Positions 1 to 10,088 are shown, counted from the first letter of the stretch. The stretch: 64,000 nucleotides of DNA from Candidatus Epulonipiscium viviparus (GCF_030708075.1 NZ_CP117982.1:434001-498000); one strand, 5' to 3'. Notes: generated by a model not told the origin, from the sequence alone. Made by a program: numbers and translations.

Positions 1-968
1 ATTATCATTTCTGTAATTGCGGAGCAGTCGGCAAAAGCATTGTCTCCGATTTTTGTTACCGCAGCGGGGATATTAAACTCGGTTATTCTTGAGCAGCCCT
101 TAAAAGCGGCATCTCCGATCTCGGTTACTGCATCTGGAATACATATCGAGCTAAGTCCCTTGCAACCTTTGAATGCACTTTTGCCTATAATGGTAACGCC
201 AGCTGGAATTGTTACGCTCTTTAAATTTCGGCAACCTTCAAAGGTGCCATTTTCTACAGAGATCACTTCGGCGGGTATAGCGAATTCATCTAATTTGAGG
301 CAACCATAGAAAGCGGCATCTCCAATAAATTTGATATCAGGAGTCATATTGATGTTTGCTAAACTTCTGCAATTAAAAAAGGTGTTGTTGCCTATATGGG
401 TTAATCCTTTGGGAATTGAAACTGAAACTAAAGAGGAGCAACCATAAAAAGCCTTGCTACCAATAGTCAATACGCCTTCTGGAATTATAACTTCGGTGAG
501 ATTTGTACATTTACCAAACACGCTAGAGCCGATGCTAGTGATACCTTCGGGAAGCTCTAGTACGCTATCTTCTCCTTTGTATTTAGTTAAAGTTTTGTCT
601 ACAATTTTAAAGCCATCGATTTCTTCTTCTTCAGTTAAAATCGTAAAATTTTCTTGTGTAAAAACTATATCTGGTCCAAATTTAGTTCTGACACAAATTT
701 CAATAGCACGAATAGCGATCTCTTTTGGCCATTGACCTTTAGTAATTAACTCTTCTGCTATGAGGTTCATTACTATGTATTCGTTTTCGGAACTAACATG
801 TTTGATCACAGCTGCAAGAACGCCAGATTGTATGGCTGCTAATACGATATTGGTATCGGCAGTATTGAGTCGCTGTTTAACCAAGTCGAGTAATTGCTCT
901 GTCTGTAAAAATATTTTACTACCAAATTCCTCATAAATCTGTCTCAGCGTTTGTACTGTTTCCTCCAT
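1..968 (-). CDS. BspA-type leucine-rich repeat protein, 3' end cut by window edge
   Basis: The frame is open from an ATG at 968 to the window edge, so the C-terminus is missing. GGAGG at 978-982 lies 9 bases upstream of the ATG. Residues 1-97 form a helical domain (start MEETVQTLRQIYEEFG). From about residue 130 there are LRR_5/BspA-type repeats of about 23 residues with the pattern 'I..G...IG..AF.GC..L..V.IP'. The same N-terminal domain begins the LRR protein at 8631 and both Sel1 proteins at 60.4-63.7 kb. There is no signal peptide, so a cytoplasmic scaffold or binding role is inferred, unlike secreted BspA adhesins. The exact ligand is unknown. A good promoter precedes it (1011-1039). Confidence 0.85.
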   Translation of the reverse strand, partial: MEETVQTLRQIYEEFGSKIFLQTEQLLDLVKQRLNTADTNIVLAAIQSGVLAAVIKHVSSENEYIVMNLIAEELITKGQWPKEIAIRAIEICVRTKFGPDIVFTQENFTILTEEEEIDGFKIVDKTLTKYKGEDSVLELPEGITSIGSSVFGKCTNLTEVIIPEGVLTIGSKAFYGCSSLVSVSIPKGLTHIGNNTFFNCRSLANINMTPDIKFIGDAAFYGCLKLDEFAIPAEVISVENGTFEGCRNLKSVTIPAGVTIIGKSAFKGCKGLSSICIPDAVTEIGDAAFKGCSRITEFNIPAAVTKIGDNAFADCSAITEMI

Positions 969-1010
969 TGCAATCTACCTCCAATACGTTATTTTAAAAT
1001 TCTTTAGTTT

Positions 1011-1039
1011 ATTTTACATTAGTATTAGATGAATTGCAA
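1011..1039 (-). promoter_or_regulatory. Sigma-A-type promoter of the LRR gene
   Basis: On the minus strand, TTGCAA (1034-1039), a 17-base spacer and TAAAAT (1011-1016). The 10 bases ATTTTACATT on the plus strand around the -10 box recur exactly at the promoter of the Sel1 gene at 63.73 kb. Confidence 0.5.
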
Positions 1040-1185
1040 TGAAAAAAACGCATAAGTTGATAATCTGTGCTAGAAATTGTTACCAAATTGTCTGAAAAAG
1101 CTAGAAAGTAGGTTCACAATTGCCAATAAAGGAGGACTTAATTAGCTAAAGAGGTAAACTTGTGCAATATTTTATGTGTATTGTT

Positions 1186-1221
1186 TTGACTACTTGTATG
1201 GATTGGCGGATATGATATAAT
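1186..1221 (+). promoter_or_regulatory. Candidate promoter of the alpha/beta hydrolase gene
   Basis: Two overlapping sigma-A-like options are visible: TTGACT (1186-1191) with TATGAT (1211-1216) at 19-base spacing, or TTGTAT (1194-1199) with TATAAT (1216-1221) at 16-base spacing. The start codon follows 32 bases later. Confidence 0.45.
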
Positions 1222-1252
1222 AGAAAAAACAAATTTTAGGAGGAAAAGACTA

Positions 1253-2251
1253 TTGAAGAAATCGATAAAGATACTAATAATTGTGATTGTAATTGGATTA
1301 GTAGGGGCATATGGCATTGGAAATTACTTTGTGGAATATGTTTTAGGTCGAAAACCAATTGACTTTACAGACAAATTGTCGCCCAAACATTCTGTTTCGA
1401 TAGCCGAAGTAGAGGGGCGCGTCAATGCCGCTGCGCGAATTAATGCTTTATATGAAAACGTTGAGTTTAAGGAAGTAAGGATACCGAGTGAAAAAAATGA
1501 GCAAATGCTATACGCAAAAATGTTTCTGCAAGAAGATTCGCATTTGTGGGCCATAATAGTTCACGGATATAATTCAAGGCATCAAGAGGTAGAAGATATC
1601 GCAACAAAGTATTATGACTGGGGATATAACGTTATATTGCCAGACTTAAGAGCCCATGGAAATTCGACAGGAGAATATGTAACGCTGGGGCAAAGCGATA
1701 AGAGGGACATAATTAGATGGATAAATTATATTGATCAACCGGAAGCAGAAATAGTTTTGCATGGAGTTTCTATGGGGGCAGCGACAGTGATGCTCGCAGC
1801 AGGTGAAGACGATTTATCAGATAGGGTTGTTGCCGTGGTAGAGGACAGTGGATATACAACTGCACTGCAGATGATGAAAGAGCAATTGAAATATAGATTT
1901 AATTTACCATCGTTTCCGATAATAGGATTTTCTAATATGGTATCTGTATTAAAGACTGGTCTAAATCTTTATGCACCAAAGCCGATAAAAGCTCTAGAAA
2001 AAGCTGATTTACCAATATTATTTATCCATGGAGATGCAGATATTTTTATATTGCCATACATGCAAAAGGAGTTATATGAAGCGTACGATGGAGAAAAAGA
2101 AATGTTGGTGATAAAAGATGCGGGGCATGTTGTGGGGAGATATATGGATGAAGAGTTATACTATAAAACGGTGTATGATTTTTTAAATAAATATGTAGAA
2201 GGAATGAAATCGCAAGGAGCAGAAATAGAAGTGGTTGCTTCTATTTTTTAA
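1253..2251 (+). CDS. Membrane-anchored alpha/beta hydrolase (YqkD-like)
   Basis: The start is TTG at 1253, chosen because AGGAGG (1238-1243) sits 9 bases upstream. Residues 5-27 form one hydrophobic N-terminal anchor, so the enzyme probably faces the outside of the membrane. The alpha/beta-hydrolase fold shows an oxyanion motif VHGYNS near residue 103, the nucleophile elbow GVSMG near 172, an acid in HGDAD near 260 and the catalytic His in DAGHV near 291. Length and layout fit the Bacillus YqkD/'BEM46-like' serine hydrolases. The substrate is not predictable. It stands alone, diverging from the LRR gene and separated from the GTPase genes by about 140 bases. Confidence 0.8.
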   Translation: MKKSIKILIIVIVIGLVGAYGIGNYFVEYVLGRKPIDFTDKLSPKHSVSIAEVEGRVNAAARINALYENVEFKEVRIPSEKNEQMLYAKMFLQEDSHLWAIIVHGYNSRHQEVEDIATKYYDWGYNVILPDLRAHGNSTGEYVTLGQSDKRDIIRWINYIDQPEAEIVLHGVSMGAATVMLAAGEDDLSDRVVAVVEDSGYTTALQMMKEQLKYRFNLPSFPIIGFSNMVSVLKTGLNLYAPKPIKALEKADLPILFIHGDADIFILPYMQKELYEAYDGEKEMLVIKDAGHVVGRYMDEELYYKTVYDFLNKYVEGMKSQGAEIEVVASIF

Positions 2252-2390
2252 TGAGGTACTGCTTAGCTGAAAGGAGGTTTTTTTCTAAAAAATTTCACTA
2301 GCAATATTAGTAGCAATATGGTATAGTAATGATATCGAAGTAAATTATGTCATCCAAGTTGGAAATATTTTGTAGGAAAAGAGGTTATTG

Positions 2391-3923
2391 ATGTACGAAA
2401 TAATTAAAGAGTTGAGACAAATTAATGATTATTATGGATTACAAAATGTAGAATATGAGAAGCTAGAAGAACTAAATCCAAGAAGTTATGTACCTATAAT
2501 AGGTAGGTTTAGCGTGGGTAAGAGTGCGTTAATTAACTCTTTATTGCAATATAAACGCCTGTTAAAAGAGGAAATTACACCACAACCTTCTTTGCCTACA
2601 GAAATTTATTATACGGCAGATGAAAAGTCAAAACCAGTTGAGGTAATATTAAAAGATGGCAGAAAGTTGCCGTATTCAATTTCGGATTTTAGTAATTTAG
2701 CTATAGAACAAACAGAAATGGATAGAGTTTGTATGGAGCTAAATAACGAATTTCTTGCTGCCTGCTACAACCTAATATTGGTGGATATGCCAGGATGTGA
2801 TGTTGGCGTTGATGCGTTAGTAAATTCTGTGTCGTATGTTAATGAGTGTATAGCATATGTCATTGTTTTTTCTGCGGAAGATTTAACGCTAAAAACGACT
2901 ATGATAAATATTTTAAAAGAGTTGCGACTACACAAAATACCAGTTGGAATTGTTATTACAAAAACCGATAAAGTAGATGATGCAAAACTAGAGAAAGATT
3001 CTACAAGATTAAAGAAATTACTATCTAGATATATAGAAGACTCTAAAATAGAATTTGCTTTTACTAGCAGCTATAAGTCTGATACCAAACAGTTTGCGAG
3101 GTATTTAGAAACATTACATATAAAAGCTGCGGCAAGAGTGTATTCTAAAAACTATGCAACTGTTAAGAAAGAAGCATCAAAAACTTTAAAGTATTTAGGA
3201 GCTATTAATAACACCTTTACAATGTCTGAAATTGAAATATTGGGTAAACAGTTAAAGCAAAACTATAGAGATGCGTTAAAAGATATGATTATTCGATTTC
3301 GTGAGTTTGAAAATCATACATTGGAAATGATTGAAGATATTGTAGAAGAAATGGCGTTGGCATTAGAAGGTTGCGAAAATATATTATATACAATGATTTA
3401 TAATAAGCAAAATATTGCAGAATATGTGAATAGTGTGATACGTACCATTGCAATTTCAAGTTTAAAAAGCCATGTAGCACCATTAATTCAGTTTTATATG
3501 ACACGAATTACAAATGCAATTACTATAAATGTATTTAATACAGAAGGATTTGTTGTTAATGTGATTAACAAAGATGATTATATTATAGAGTTGCCTGTAT
3601 TGAACGCGGCAGTTACTTCTTATATTAAAGAGGTATGTTCAATAAAATATGAAACTAAAGATGCCATAAAGCCAAAGCTCAGAAAGATTTTAATTGATGC
3701 CCTAACTGATGTGAGATATCAGCTTTCTAATATACTATCAATTAGAATTAATGAATTGAGAAGGTGGTTTAATCAGTCGCTATGTGATGACTATGCTCTT
3801 TATGAAAAGGCATTAGAATATCTCAAAGATTATACGGATGCTGAAGATACTATAGATAACGATGAGCGACGAATATTGCTTGCAAAGCATCTGCAAAAAA
3901 TTAAAAAGATAATAAATGAGTAA
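2391..3923 (+). CDS. Dynamin-like GTPase 1
   Basis: ATG at 2391 is preferred over the TTG immediately before it because GAGG (2381-2384) gives 6-base spacing. The 510-residue protein has a GTPase domain with P-loop GRFSVGKS (38-45), switch II DMPG (132-135) and base-recognition TKTD (190-193), then a mostly helical stalk-like C-terminal half with coiled-coil character and no clear transmembrane segment. This is the pattern of bacterial dynamin-like proteins, which hydrolyse GTP and bind or remodel membranes. At 510 residues it is short for the family and the lipid-binding paddle is not obvious. It is the first of three such genes; a 98-base gap with its own possible promoter separates it from the second. 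Confidence 0.8.
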   Translation: MYEIIKELRQINDYYGLQNVEYEKLEELNPRSYVPIIGRFSVGKSALINSLLQYKRLLKEEITPQPSLPTEIYYTADEKSKPVEVILKDGRKLPYSISDFSNLAIEQTEMDRVCMELNNEFLAACYNLILVDMPGCDVGVDALVNSVSYVNECIAYVIVFSAEDLTLKTTMINILKELRLHKIPVGIVITKTDKVDDAKLEKDSTRLKKLLSRYIEDSKIEFAFTSSYKSDTKQFARYLETLHIKAAARVYSKNYATVKKEASKTLKYLGAINNTFTMSEIEILGKQLKQNYRDALKDMIIRFREFENHTLEMIEDIVEEMALALEGCENILYTMIYNKQNIAEYVNSVIRTIAISSLKSHVAPLIQFYMTRITNAITINVFNTEGFVVNVINKDDYIIELPVLNAAVTSYIKEVCSIKYETKDAIKPKLRKILIDALTDVRYQLSNILSIRINELRRWFNQSLCDDYALYEKALEYLKDYTDAEDTIDNDERRILLAKHLQKIKKIINE

Positions 3924-3945
3924 GTATAGTAGTCTGCAAAGAGGG

Positions 3946-3990
3946 TTGATTTGTGAAATATCCAAAAGTATAAATAGTATAAGATATTTC
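3946..3990 (+). promoter_or_regulatory. Possible promoter with flanking inverted repeat
   Basis: TTGATT (3946-3951) and TATAAA (3969-3974) are 17 bases apart. An exact 8-base inverted repeat, GAAATATC (3955-3962) and GATATTTC (3983-3990), brackets the -10 box, as an operator would. No regulator is known. Confidence 0.35.
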
Positions 3991-4021
3991 GGATTTTTAC
4001 AGATGATTAGGGAGGTATGTA

Positions 4022-6340
4022 ATGAATGTTGATAAGGTTTTATTTGACAATTTGAAGCTGCTAGGAAATATTATAGAAAGACCAGAAAAAAATAACCTGG
4101 ACTTTGCAGATATTGAAGAATTGATTTTAGTGCAGCTACCAGCAATAGCAAAGAAGCTGGCTCCGCCAGACTTTTATTCGATGTTTAACGACTTTAAGCT
4201 GGAGTTTGAAAAATTTAGAGATTTTATTTTGTATAAAGAATTGATTGGCAAAAACGTAGTGGGAGTAGGAGGTGGATTTTCTAGCGGTAAGTCGAGTTTT
4301 TTGAACGCTTTAAATGCGGAAAAGGCATTGCCAGAAGATATTGATCCCTCTACATCTGTTCCCACATATGTTATAAACGCTGAAAAATATAAGGTGAGTG
4401 TAATAAATATTTTTAGAGCAAAAGTAGAGATTTTACCAAAAGAGATCAAAAAAATTGCCCATGGCTTTGGGGAAATAGATAGAGATGGAATAAGTATTAT
4501 GCCAGCAACCTCATTGAGCCATATAGTAAAGAGTGTTTTGTTAGAATCACCAAGACAAAGATATAAAAATCTAGCTTTTTTGGATACACCCGGATATTCG
4601 AAACCGGAAATATATGGTAGTTGTGCTCAAACAGATGAGGATATTGCAAGAGGAAATCTCAATTCGAGCAATTTTATATTGTGGTTTGTACCTGCAGAGA
4701 CAGGAACTATCACTTTGGCAGACGTAAAGTTTATAAATTCGTTGCGTAAAGATATTCCGAAGGTAATTGTAGTAAGTAAAGCAGATAAAAAGAGTGCGAC
4801 TGATCTGAAAAATATTTGTGATAACGTACGTAAAGTGATAACTTCAAAAGGGATAGAAGTTCTAGATGTGTTAACATATTCGAGAGAGGATAATACCGGA
4901 TATGACAGCAATAGGCTTAGAGGACACCTAGAGTCGTGGAATGATGAGGAATATAAGTCGACATTTGCCGAAAATTTTAAGACACTGTTTATTAGGTGTC
5001 ACGAATTTTATGAAAGCGAAATAGAAAAGCAAAGATATAGATTAAGATGTCTAAATATGTCTTTAACACAGATAGAAGATGACAACGAAGAGTTGCTAAA
5101 ACCATTAGAGCTTATGGTAGATGATATTCGCAAAAATGTGGTTCTTCTTCGTAGTATAAATGAAGAACTGCGTCTATTGCAATTAAACTTTTTCACATTT
5201 ATAAAGCTGATAGGGGATCAGGTTAACATAGAGATGCCACTACCTAGTGAAATTAATTTGATAGGCTATACCCAAACACAAGATTTGATAGGATGGATAG
5301 AAGGATATCAAAAGATTATGGGTATACCAACGAATGCAGATATAATGAAGGTGCTAAAAGGAACGATTACAAGTACAAAACATTTTAAGAAAACGCAGTA
5401 TCAAGAAGTGATTCAGAAGTTGACAGATCTACGCTATGGTAAAACAAAGCCCATTAAACAGTATCCGGTAATGGGCCATAAACTGCAGAAGGCATCAGAG
5501 GCTATAAAAAACATGTATTTTAAGGTACTATGTCTTATGATTCGATCTAATGGAGATATACTAGAGGAGCAAAAGTTTTTGGCATCACAGATTATGAGGC
5601 AAGTACATGCAGAATATACATTTGAAGAGTATATGCGACAGTCGACAAAGGTATCTAGAGAAGAATATAATGTATTTATGAAAGATATTGTTCGTGGACA
5701 TTATCAGCATATATTTATGGTGGATTTATTAACAATGATTATATTGATTGAAGATAGTGCGATAAAGAAATCGTTTATCGCACGCGTGGTAGAAGCGCTT
5801 AAAATCACACAAGCTGAGTTGAGTTTCTTATTAAAAGTTGTGGAGACAATAATTGAGCCAGGACTATTACAGTATTTACAATCATCAGATATGTGTACTA
5901 TTGGCCCAAATACTCTAAAACGTAATTTTAAAGATAATAAGAAGCTACATATAGTGCGCAATAAAGATACATTATGCTTAGTAAGCCTGTATCAGAAGAA
6001 GATTCATCTTGTTAATTATTTTGACTTGTATGGAAATACCTACTATATAAGAGATAAACAGTTGCTGAGAGTAGTAGGTGCAAAAATCAGCATGGCAAAA
6101 GGTTTGGATATATCTAAAATCGAAAGCGTACAGTTTATTAATTGTCAATTTATAGGGAAAAATAAGCCTATAAAAATTCATGAATGTACGGAAGTAAATA
6201 TCATTGACTGCCACTTTAAGGGTTTTAAAGTGGAGGCCCTAAAGTTTGATAATATACAAAAGCTAAGTAATAGCAGAAATATCTTTGAAGGCAACGAAGG
6301 AAGGACACAATTGTATGTAAAGGAGAGTCAAAATGTTTAA
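4022..6340 (+). CDS. Dynamin-like GTPase 2 with beta-helix-like tail
   Basis: ATG at 4022 follows GGGAGG with 7-base spacing. The GTPase domain starts unusually late, after about 80 helical residues: P-loop GGFSSGKS (84-91), DTPG (188-191), SKAD (252-255). A long helical region follows. The last 130 or so residues change character to short beta-strand turns such as VQFINCQFIG and VNIIDCHFKG, which resemble right-handed parallel beta-helix rungs. That tail is not usual in dynamin-like proteins and may be a ligand- or partner-binding module. The 3' end overlaps the next gene by 8 bases, so translation of the two is probably coupled. Confidence 0.8.
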   Translation: MNVDKVLFDNLKLLGNIIERPEKNNLDFADIEELILVQLPAIAKKLAPPDFYSMFNDFKLEFEKFRDFILYKELIGKNVVGVGGGFSSGKSSFLNALNAEKALPEDIDPSTSVPTYVINAEKYKVSVINIFRAKVEILPKEIKKIAHGFGEIDRDGISIMPATSLSHIVKSVLLESPRQRYKNLAFLDTPGYSKPEIYGSCAQTDEDIARGNLNSSNFILWFVPAETGTITLADVKFINSLRKDIPKVIVVSKADKKSATDLKNICDNVRKVITSKGIEVLDVLTYSREDNTGYDSNRLRGHLESWNDEEYKSTFAENFKTLFIRCHEFYESEIEKQRYRLRCLNMSLTQIEDDNEELLKPLELMVDDIRKNVVLLRSINEELRLLQLNFFTFIKLIGDQVNIEMPLPSEINLIGYTQTQDLIGWIEGYQKIMGIPTNADIMKVLKGTITSTKHFKKTQYQEVIQKLTDLRYGKTKPIKQYPVMGHKLQKASEAIKNMYFKVLCLMIRSNGDILEEQKFLASQIMRQVHAEYTFEEYMRQSTKVSREEYNVFMKDIVRGHYQHIFMVDLLTMIILIEDSAIKKSFIARVVEALKITQAELSFLLKVVETIIEPGLLQYLQSSDMCTIGPNTLKRNFKDNKKLHIVRNKDTLCLVSLYQKKIHLVNYFDLYGNTYYIRDKQLLRVVGAKISMAKGLDISKIESVQFINCQFIGKNKPIKIHECTEVNIIDCHFKGFKVEALKFDNIQKLSNSRNIFEGNEGRTQLYVKESQNV

Positions 6341-8489
6341 AATAGACACTAGACAAGCACAAATTCAAGTAGATAAATTTATAGAAATAGTAGATGAAAT
6401 GATCAAAAACTTTGATGGTATCGCAGATGAAACTGATCTCGAACAGTTATGTCAAATTAAAAATGACTATAGAAAGCAAATATCGAAATTTTTTGAAGAA
6501 AATCAAAAAATTACCATCGGTGTTATTGGTCAAGTAAAAGCAGGAAAGTCGTCATTTTTAAATACGCTCCTCTTTGACGGAGAAGAAATTTTGCCTATAT
6601 CTGCAACGCCAAAGACTGCAATATTAACAAAAATGGAATATTCACAAGAGAATTTACTAGAAATTGAATATTATTCAGAACAGGAATGGAAGATAATTTG
6701 TGACAATGCTGTAATTGAGATAGAAGAAGATATTTTTATAGCAGCGCGCGAGCTTGTGGAAATGGCATCAGCAAAGGAAATAGATGTATCAGAATATGTA
6801 GGGAAAAGCAAGTCGATGGAGTTTGAAACTTATGAAGAGTTAATACAAGTATTAAACGATTATGTTGGCGAGGATGGACGTGTAACTGCAATTGTGAAAT
6901 CGGTGCTTGTTAAAACTAATAATAAGTTATTTAAAGGATTTACTATAGTGGATACACCAGGATTAAACGATACAGTAATATCAAGATCGGTTTGTACAAA
7001 GGAGTTTTTAGATGAATGTGACATAGTATTTTTTTTAAGCCCTGCAGGCAACTTTTTGGATAGCAGTGACTGGAGCTTGTTATTTTCACAGTTGCCACAC
7101 AACTTTTCAAATAAAGTGGTTCTTATAGGTAGTAAATTTGACAGTGCGCTTAGAGATGTATTAAAAATACAAAATGAAGACGATATGTTTGGTATGGATG
7201 AAAACAAAACTGCAAGCATTGAAACTGCAATAGAGATGGTAACGACAAAGCTAACCGAGCGTGCAGTAAGGCAAGTAGAAATGGTCGAAAAAGATTTTCC
7301 TACATCAACAATGTTAACTGTTATAGCAGATTGTAAGAAGCCTATATTGATATCTTCTATAATTCAAAACATGCTAATAAAAGATATTGGTGAGTATACT
7401 GAAAATGAGCGAAATGTGTTTGATGCACTGACTCCCTTTTTTACGAATCCGGCAAAAGAGTTGATGAAAATAGCCAATGTGGACGCAGTAAAGGACGTAT
7501 TTAAGGATGTACTGCTAGTAAAAGCGGAGGCGCTAGTTCAAAATACGGCGTCATTTATGCCAATTGCGTCAGAAGAATTGATGGAAACTTTAACCAACTT
7601 TAAAAACAAGGCGGTGCTAAAAAGTAACGTGCTCACAGCATCTGATAGAGAAAGATTGATGTCTCAAAAACAAGAAATTTCGTTACAATCAACGGCTCTA
7701 AAAGCCGCGATATCAACAATTTTTAGCGAATGTTTTGCAAGATTAGAAGCAGAAAAAATTAAGGCAGTTCGCGATATACGAAATATATCCAAAAAATATA
7801 ATTCAATTCAAAAAAGTGTAGGTGTACAGGTTAAAACTAAAACTTATAAAGTTTCGACGAGTGAGTTTTTAAAACCTCTTACTTGGGGATCATCGCGCAC
7901 GGAATATTCGCTGTATAATGAACGGTATATTTATTGGTCTACTTCTGATGTAGCCGACGATATAAGGAGCTTTGTGTTTGATGTATCAAGTAGAATAGAG
8001 TATATATTTATAGCGTCGTTGGACCCAAAAGAGATGAAGAAAAAGCTGTTGGGTGCTATTGTAAGCTATGCTGATATGAGCAATGAAAAGTATGACGCGG
8101 CAATATTTAAAATGATAATAACACAAGCAGTAAACAGTGTAAATTTTCCGCTAATCAAAATTAATACATCTGATGTAATAAACGAATTGGTGGCACGTTT
8201 TGGAGGAGAAGTAACGTCGAACTCAAATAAAGCTGCATTAAAGCATGCGCTCTTTGATGCCATTTCGGTTTGTTATGAAAGTGCGCAAAAAAACTTGGAA
8301 GAAGAAATTTTGAAGTTTAAAAATAAGCTTATGTTATTAGAAAAGGAGATTCAAGGAAAGCTACTAAACAATGTTACTCAAGAATTTGATTTGCTGATTG
8401 ATTCGTTGGAGAGTAAAGATGTGGAAATAGATAAACACTCTGAGTATATAAAAATGTTGATAGAAGAGAGTAGAAAATTGAGAGTATAA
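6333..8489 (+). CDS. Dynamin-like GTPase 3
   Basis: The start overlaps the end of GTPase 2; AAAGGAGAG lies just upstream of the ATG at 6333. The 718-residue protein has P-loop GQVKAGKS (66-73), DTPG (207-210) and SKFD (267-270) in place of the usual N/TKxD, plus a helical C-terminal half with a coiled coil near residues 640-700. Of the three it looks most like standard bacterial 'dynamin family protein' entries. The near-median variable segment (about 490-540), including aromatic runs, could be the membrane-contact part. Co-transcribed with GTPase 2; a hairpin terminator follows at 8504. Hetero-oligomer formation with its neighbour is plausible, as in other paired bacterial dynamins. Confidence 0.85.
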   Translation: MFKIDTRQAQIQVDKFIEIVDEMIKNFDGIADETDLEQLCQIKNDYRKQISKFFEENQKITIGVIGQVKAGKSSFLNTLLFDGEEILPISATPKTAILTKMEYSQENLLEIEYYSEQEWKIICDNAVIEIEEDIFIAARELVEMASAKEIDVSEYVGKSKSMEFETYEELIQVLNDYVGEDGRVTAIVKSVLVKTNNKLFKGFTIVDTPGLNDTVISRSVCTKEFLDECDIVFFLSPAGNFLDSSDWSLLFSQLPHNFSNKVVLIGSKFDSALRDVLKIQNEDDMFGMDENKTASIETAIEMVTTKLTERAVRQVEMVEKDFPTSTMLTVIADCKKPILISSIIQNMLIKDIGEYTENERNVFDALTPFFTNPAKELMKIANVDAVKDVFKDVLLVKAEALVQNTASFMPIASEELMETLTNFKNKAVLKSNVLTASDRERLMSQKQEISLQSTALKAAISTIFSECFARLEAEKIKAVRDIRNISKKYNSIQKSVGVQVKTKTYKVSTSEFLKPLTWGSSRTEYSLYNERYIYWSTSDVADDIRSFVFDVSSRIEYIFIASLDPKEMKKKLLGAIVSYADMSNEKYDAAIFKMIITQAVNSVNFPLIKINTSDVINELVARFGGEVTSNSNKAALKHALFDAISVCYESAQKNLEEEILKFKNKLMLLEKEIQGKLLNNVTQEFDLLIDSLESKDVEIDKHSEYIKMLIEESRKLRV

Positions 8490-8503
8490 CAAAAGCGAAC
8501 ATG

Positions 8504-8533
8504 GCCTTTGCAGCAGATGCAGAGGCTATTTTT
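8504..8533 (+). terminator. Rho-independent terminator after GTPase 3
   Basis: Nine-base stem (8504-8512 with 8518-8526, one G-U pair), a five-base loop, then TATTTTT. Confidence 0.75.
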
Positions 8534-8630
8534 GTGCTTGCATTAATAATTTATGCATATGATAAAGAGTAATAGATTTGAACAAGCTAAAAATGATCCG
8601 TTAGAACACACAGGTTAAGGAGGATATTTA

Positions 8631-10088
8631 ATGAATGAAACAGAAAAGATTTTGAAAGAGATCTATATAAAGCATGGAGCAGAAGTATTTATAGATAATA
8701 TACGAATGAAGATTTTAATACGCTATAAGTTACACAATGAAGATACCAAAATGCTGCTATTAGCAATAGATCAAAATGTGGCAAAAAAGGTAATGAGCAA
8801 TGTAAATGCAAAAGATGATTTTGTAGAAATTGATAATATAGTAGAAATGCTATGTAAGAGAGCAATGTGGCGAGAAGAGTGGGCATACAAAGTTGTGATG
8901 TATTTTGTGAACACCAAATTTTATACAAATGAAAAAATTATTGCGGAGCCTGTTAATGTGGCGGCAGAGGAAATAAAAATTTTGCCAAATATAGAATCAG
9001 AGTATGACAAAAAACTATTTTGCATAGTGGATGGGTGTTTGGTTAGGTATAAGGGAAATCAAAAAAATGTGATAATTCCAGAGGGAGTAACGAGTATTGG
9101 AGAGTTGGCATTTTACGAGTGTATCAACTTGACAGAAGTTAGATTGCCAAAAACATTAAAGGAAGTAACAGAGCGTGCATTTATAAATTGTATCAACTTA
9201 ACTTGTGTAGTAATAGAAGATAGAGTAACGGCGATAGGAGATAGTGCGTTTGAGAATTGCGCAAAGCTGGTGGACATTAAAATTCCACAAGGTGTAACTT
9301 CTATAGGAAATAGAGCATTTTGTGATGCTAAGAGTTTAACTAATTTAGTGATTCCGGCAGGGGTAACAAGTATTGGTGAAGAAGCATTTAGGGGAGCGAT
9401 AAGTATAACTAATTTGGAAATTCCGGCAGGGGTAACGCGCATTGGAGCTGCAGCGTTCGAAAAATGTACAAGTTTAGTGAATATTAAGCTCCCAGAGGGA
9501 GTGTTTTCTCTAGAAGATAGTATGTTTTCGGAGTGTACAAGTCTTAATAATTTAACAATTCCAAACGGTATCATTAGTATAGGTGAGGCGGCATTTGAGG
9601 GATGTACAAATTTGATTTATATGGATTTTCCTGAGGGAGTGGCATCGATTGGCAATTTTGCTTTCGCAGGATGTACAAGTTTGGTAACTGCAGTTTTGCC
9701 AAAGAGCGTAATGAAGATAGGTGAATCGCTTTTTGAGGGGTGTGTAAACTTGAGAGATGTGGAATTGCCTGCGGGGATAACTAGCATTGGCAAATACACT
9801 TTTGCTAGATGTGAGAAATTGACTAGTGTAGAAATTCCAGAGGGAGTAATCAGTATTGGCAAGTGGGCATTCGGAAAGTGTAGTACCATAACAAATATAG
9901 AAATTGCTCATGGTGTAGTAAAGATAGGAAGCAATGCGTTTGAAGGGTGCAATAAATTGGTAAGCATCATTATACCATCGACTTTGAAATATATCGGAGA
10001 GAGCGCTGTACATTTAACTCGAACTCAGGTAATTACTCGCAATCATGTTTGGTGGCCGTTGTTAACGGGATATGTCGAAAATTTTTAA
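8631..10088 (+). CDS. BspA-type leucine-rich repeat protein with N-terminal helical domain
   Basis: AAGGAGG lies just upstream of the ATG at 8631. Residues 1-97 (start MNETEKILKEIYIKHG) match the N-terminal domain of the LRR protein at 1-968 and of the two Sel1 proteins. Residues 140-470 hold about 13 LRR_5 repeats of 23 residues, each 'IP.GVTSIG..AF.GC.SL'. No signal peptide or cell-wall anchor is seen, so it probably acts inside the cell. It lies between three dynamin-like GTPases and a coiled-coil gene on the same strand, though a terminator and 140 bases separate it from the GTPases. A scaffold or sensor role is inferred; nothing shows enzymatic activity. Confidence 0.85.
   Translation: MNETEKILKEIYIKHGAEVFIDNIRMKILIRYKLHNEDTKMLLLAIDQNVAKKVMSNVNAKDDFVEIDNIVEMLCKRAMWREEWAYKVVMYFVNTKFYTNEKIIAEPVNVAAEEIKILPNIESEYDKKLFCIVDGCLVRYKGNQKNVIIPEGVTSIGELAFYECINLTEVRLPKTLKEVTERAFINCINLTCVVIEDRVTAIGDSAFENCAKLVDIKIPQGVTSIGNRAFCDAKSLTNLVIPAGVTSIGEEAFRGAISITNLEIPAGVTRIGAAAFEKCTSLVNIKLPEGVFSLEDSMFSECTSLNNLTIPNGIISIGEAAFEGCTNLIYMDFPEGVASIGNFAFAGCTSLVTAVLPKSVMKIGESLFEGCVNLRDVELPAGITSIGKYTFARCEKLTSVEIPEGVISIGKWAFGKCSTITNIEIAHGVVKIGSNAFEGCNKLVSIIIPSTLKYIGESAVHLTRTQVITRNHVWWPLLTGYVENF

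Noticed and set aside
9113-10013. Two minus-strand frames of 153 residues across the LRR gene
   Set aside because: Reverse reading of regular LRR codons; no promoter or ribosome site.
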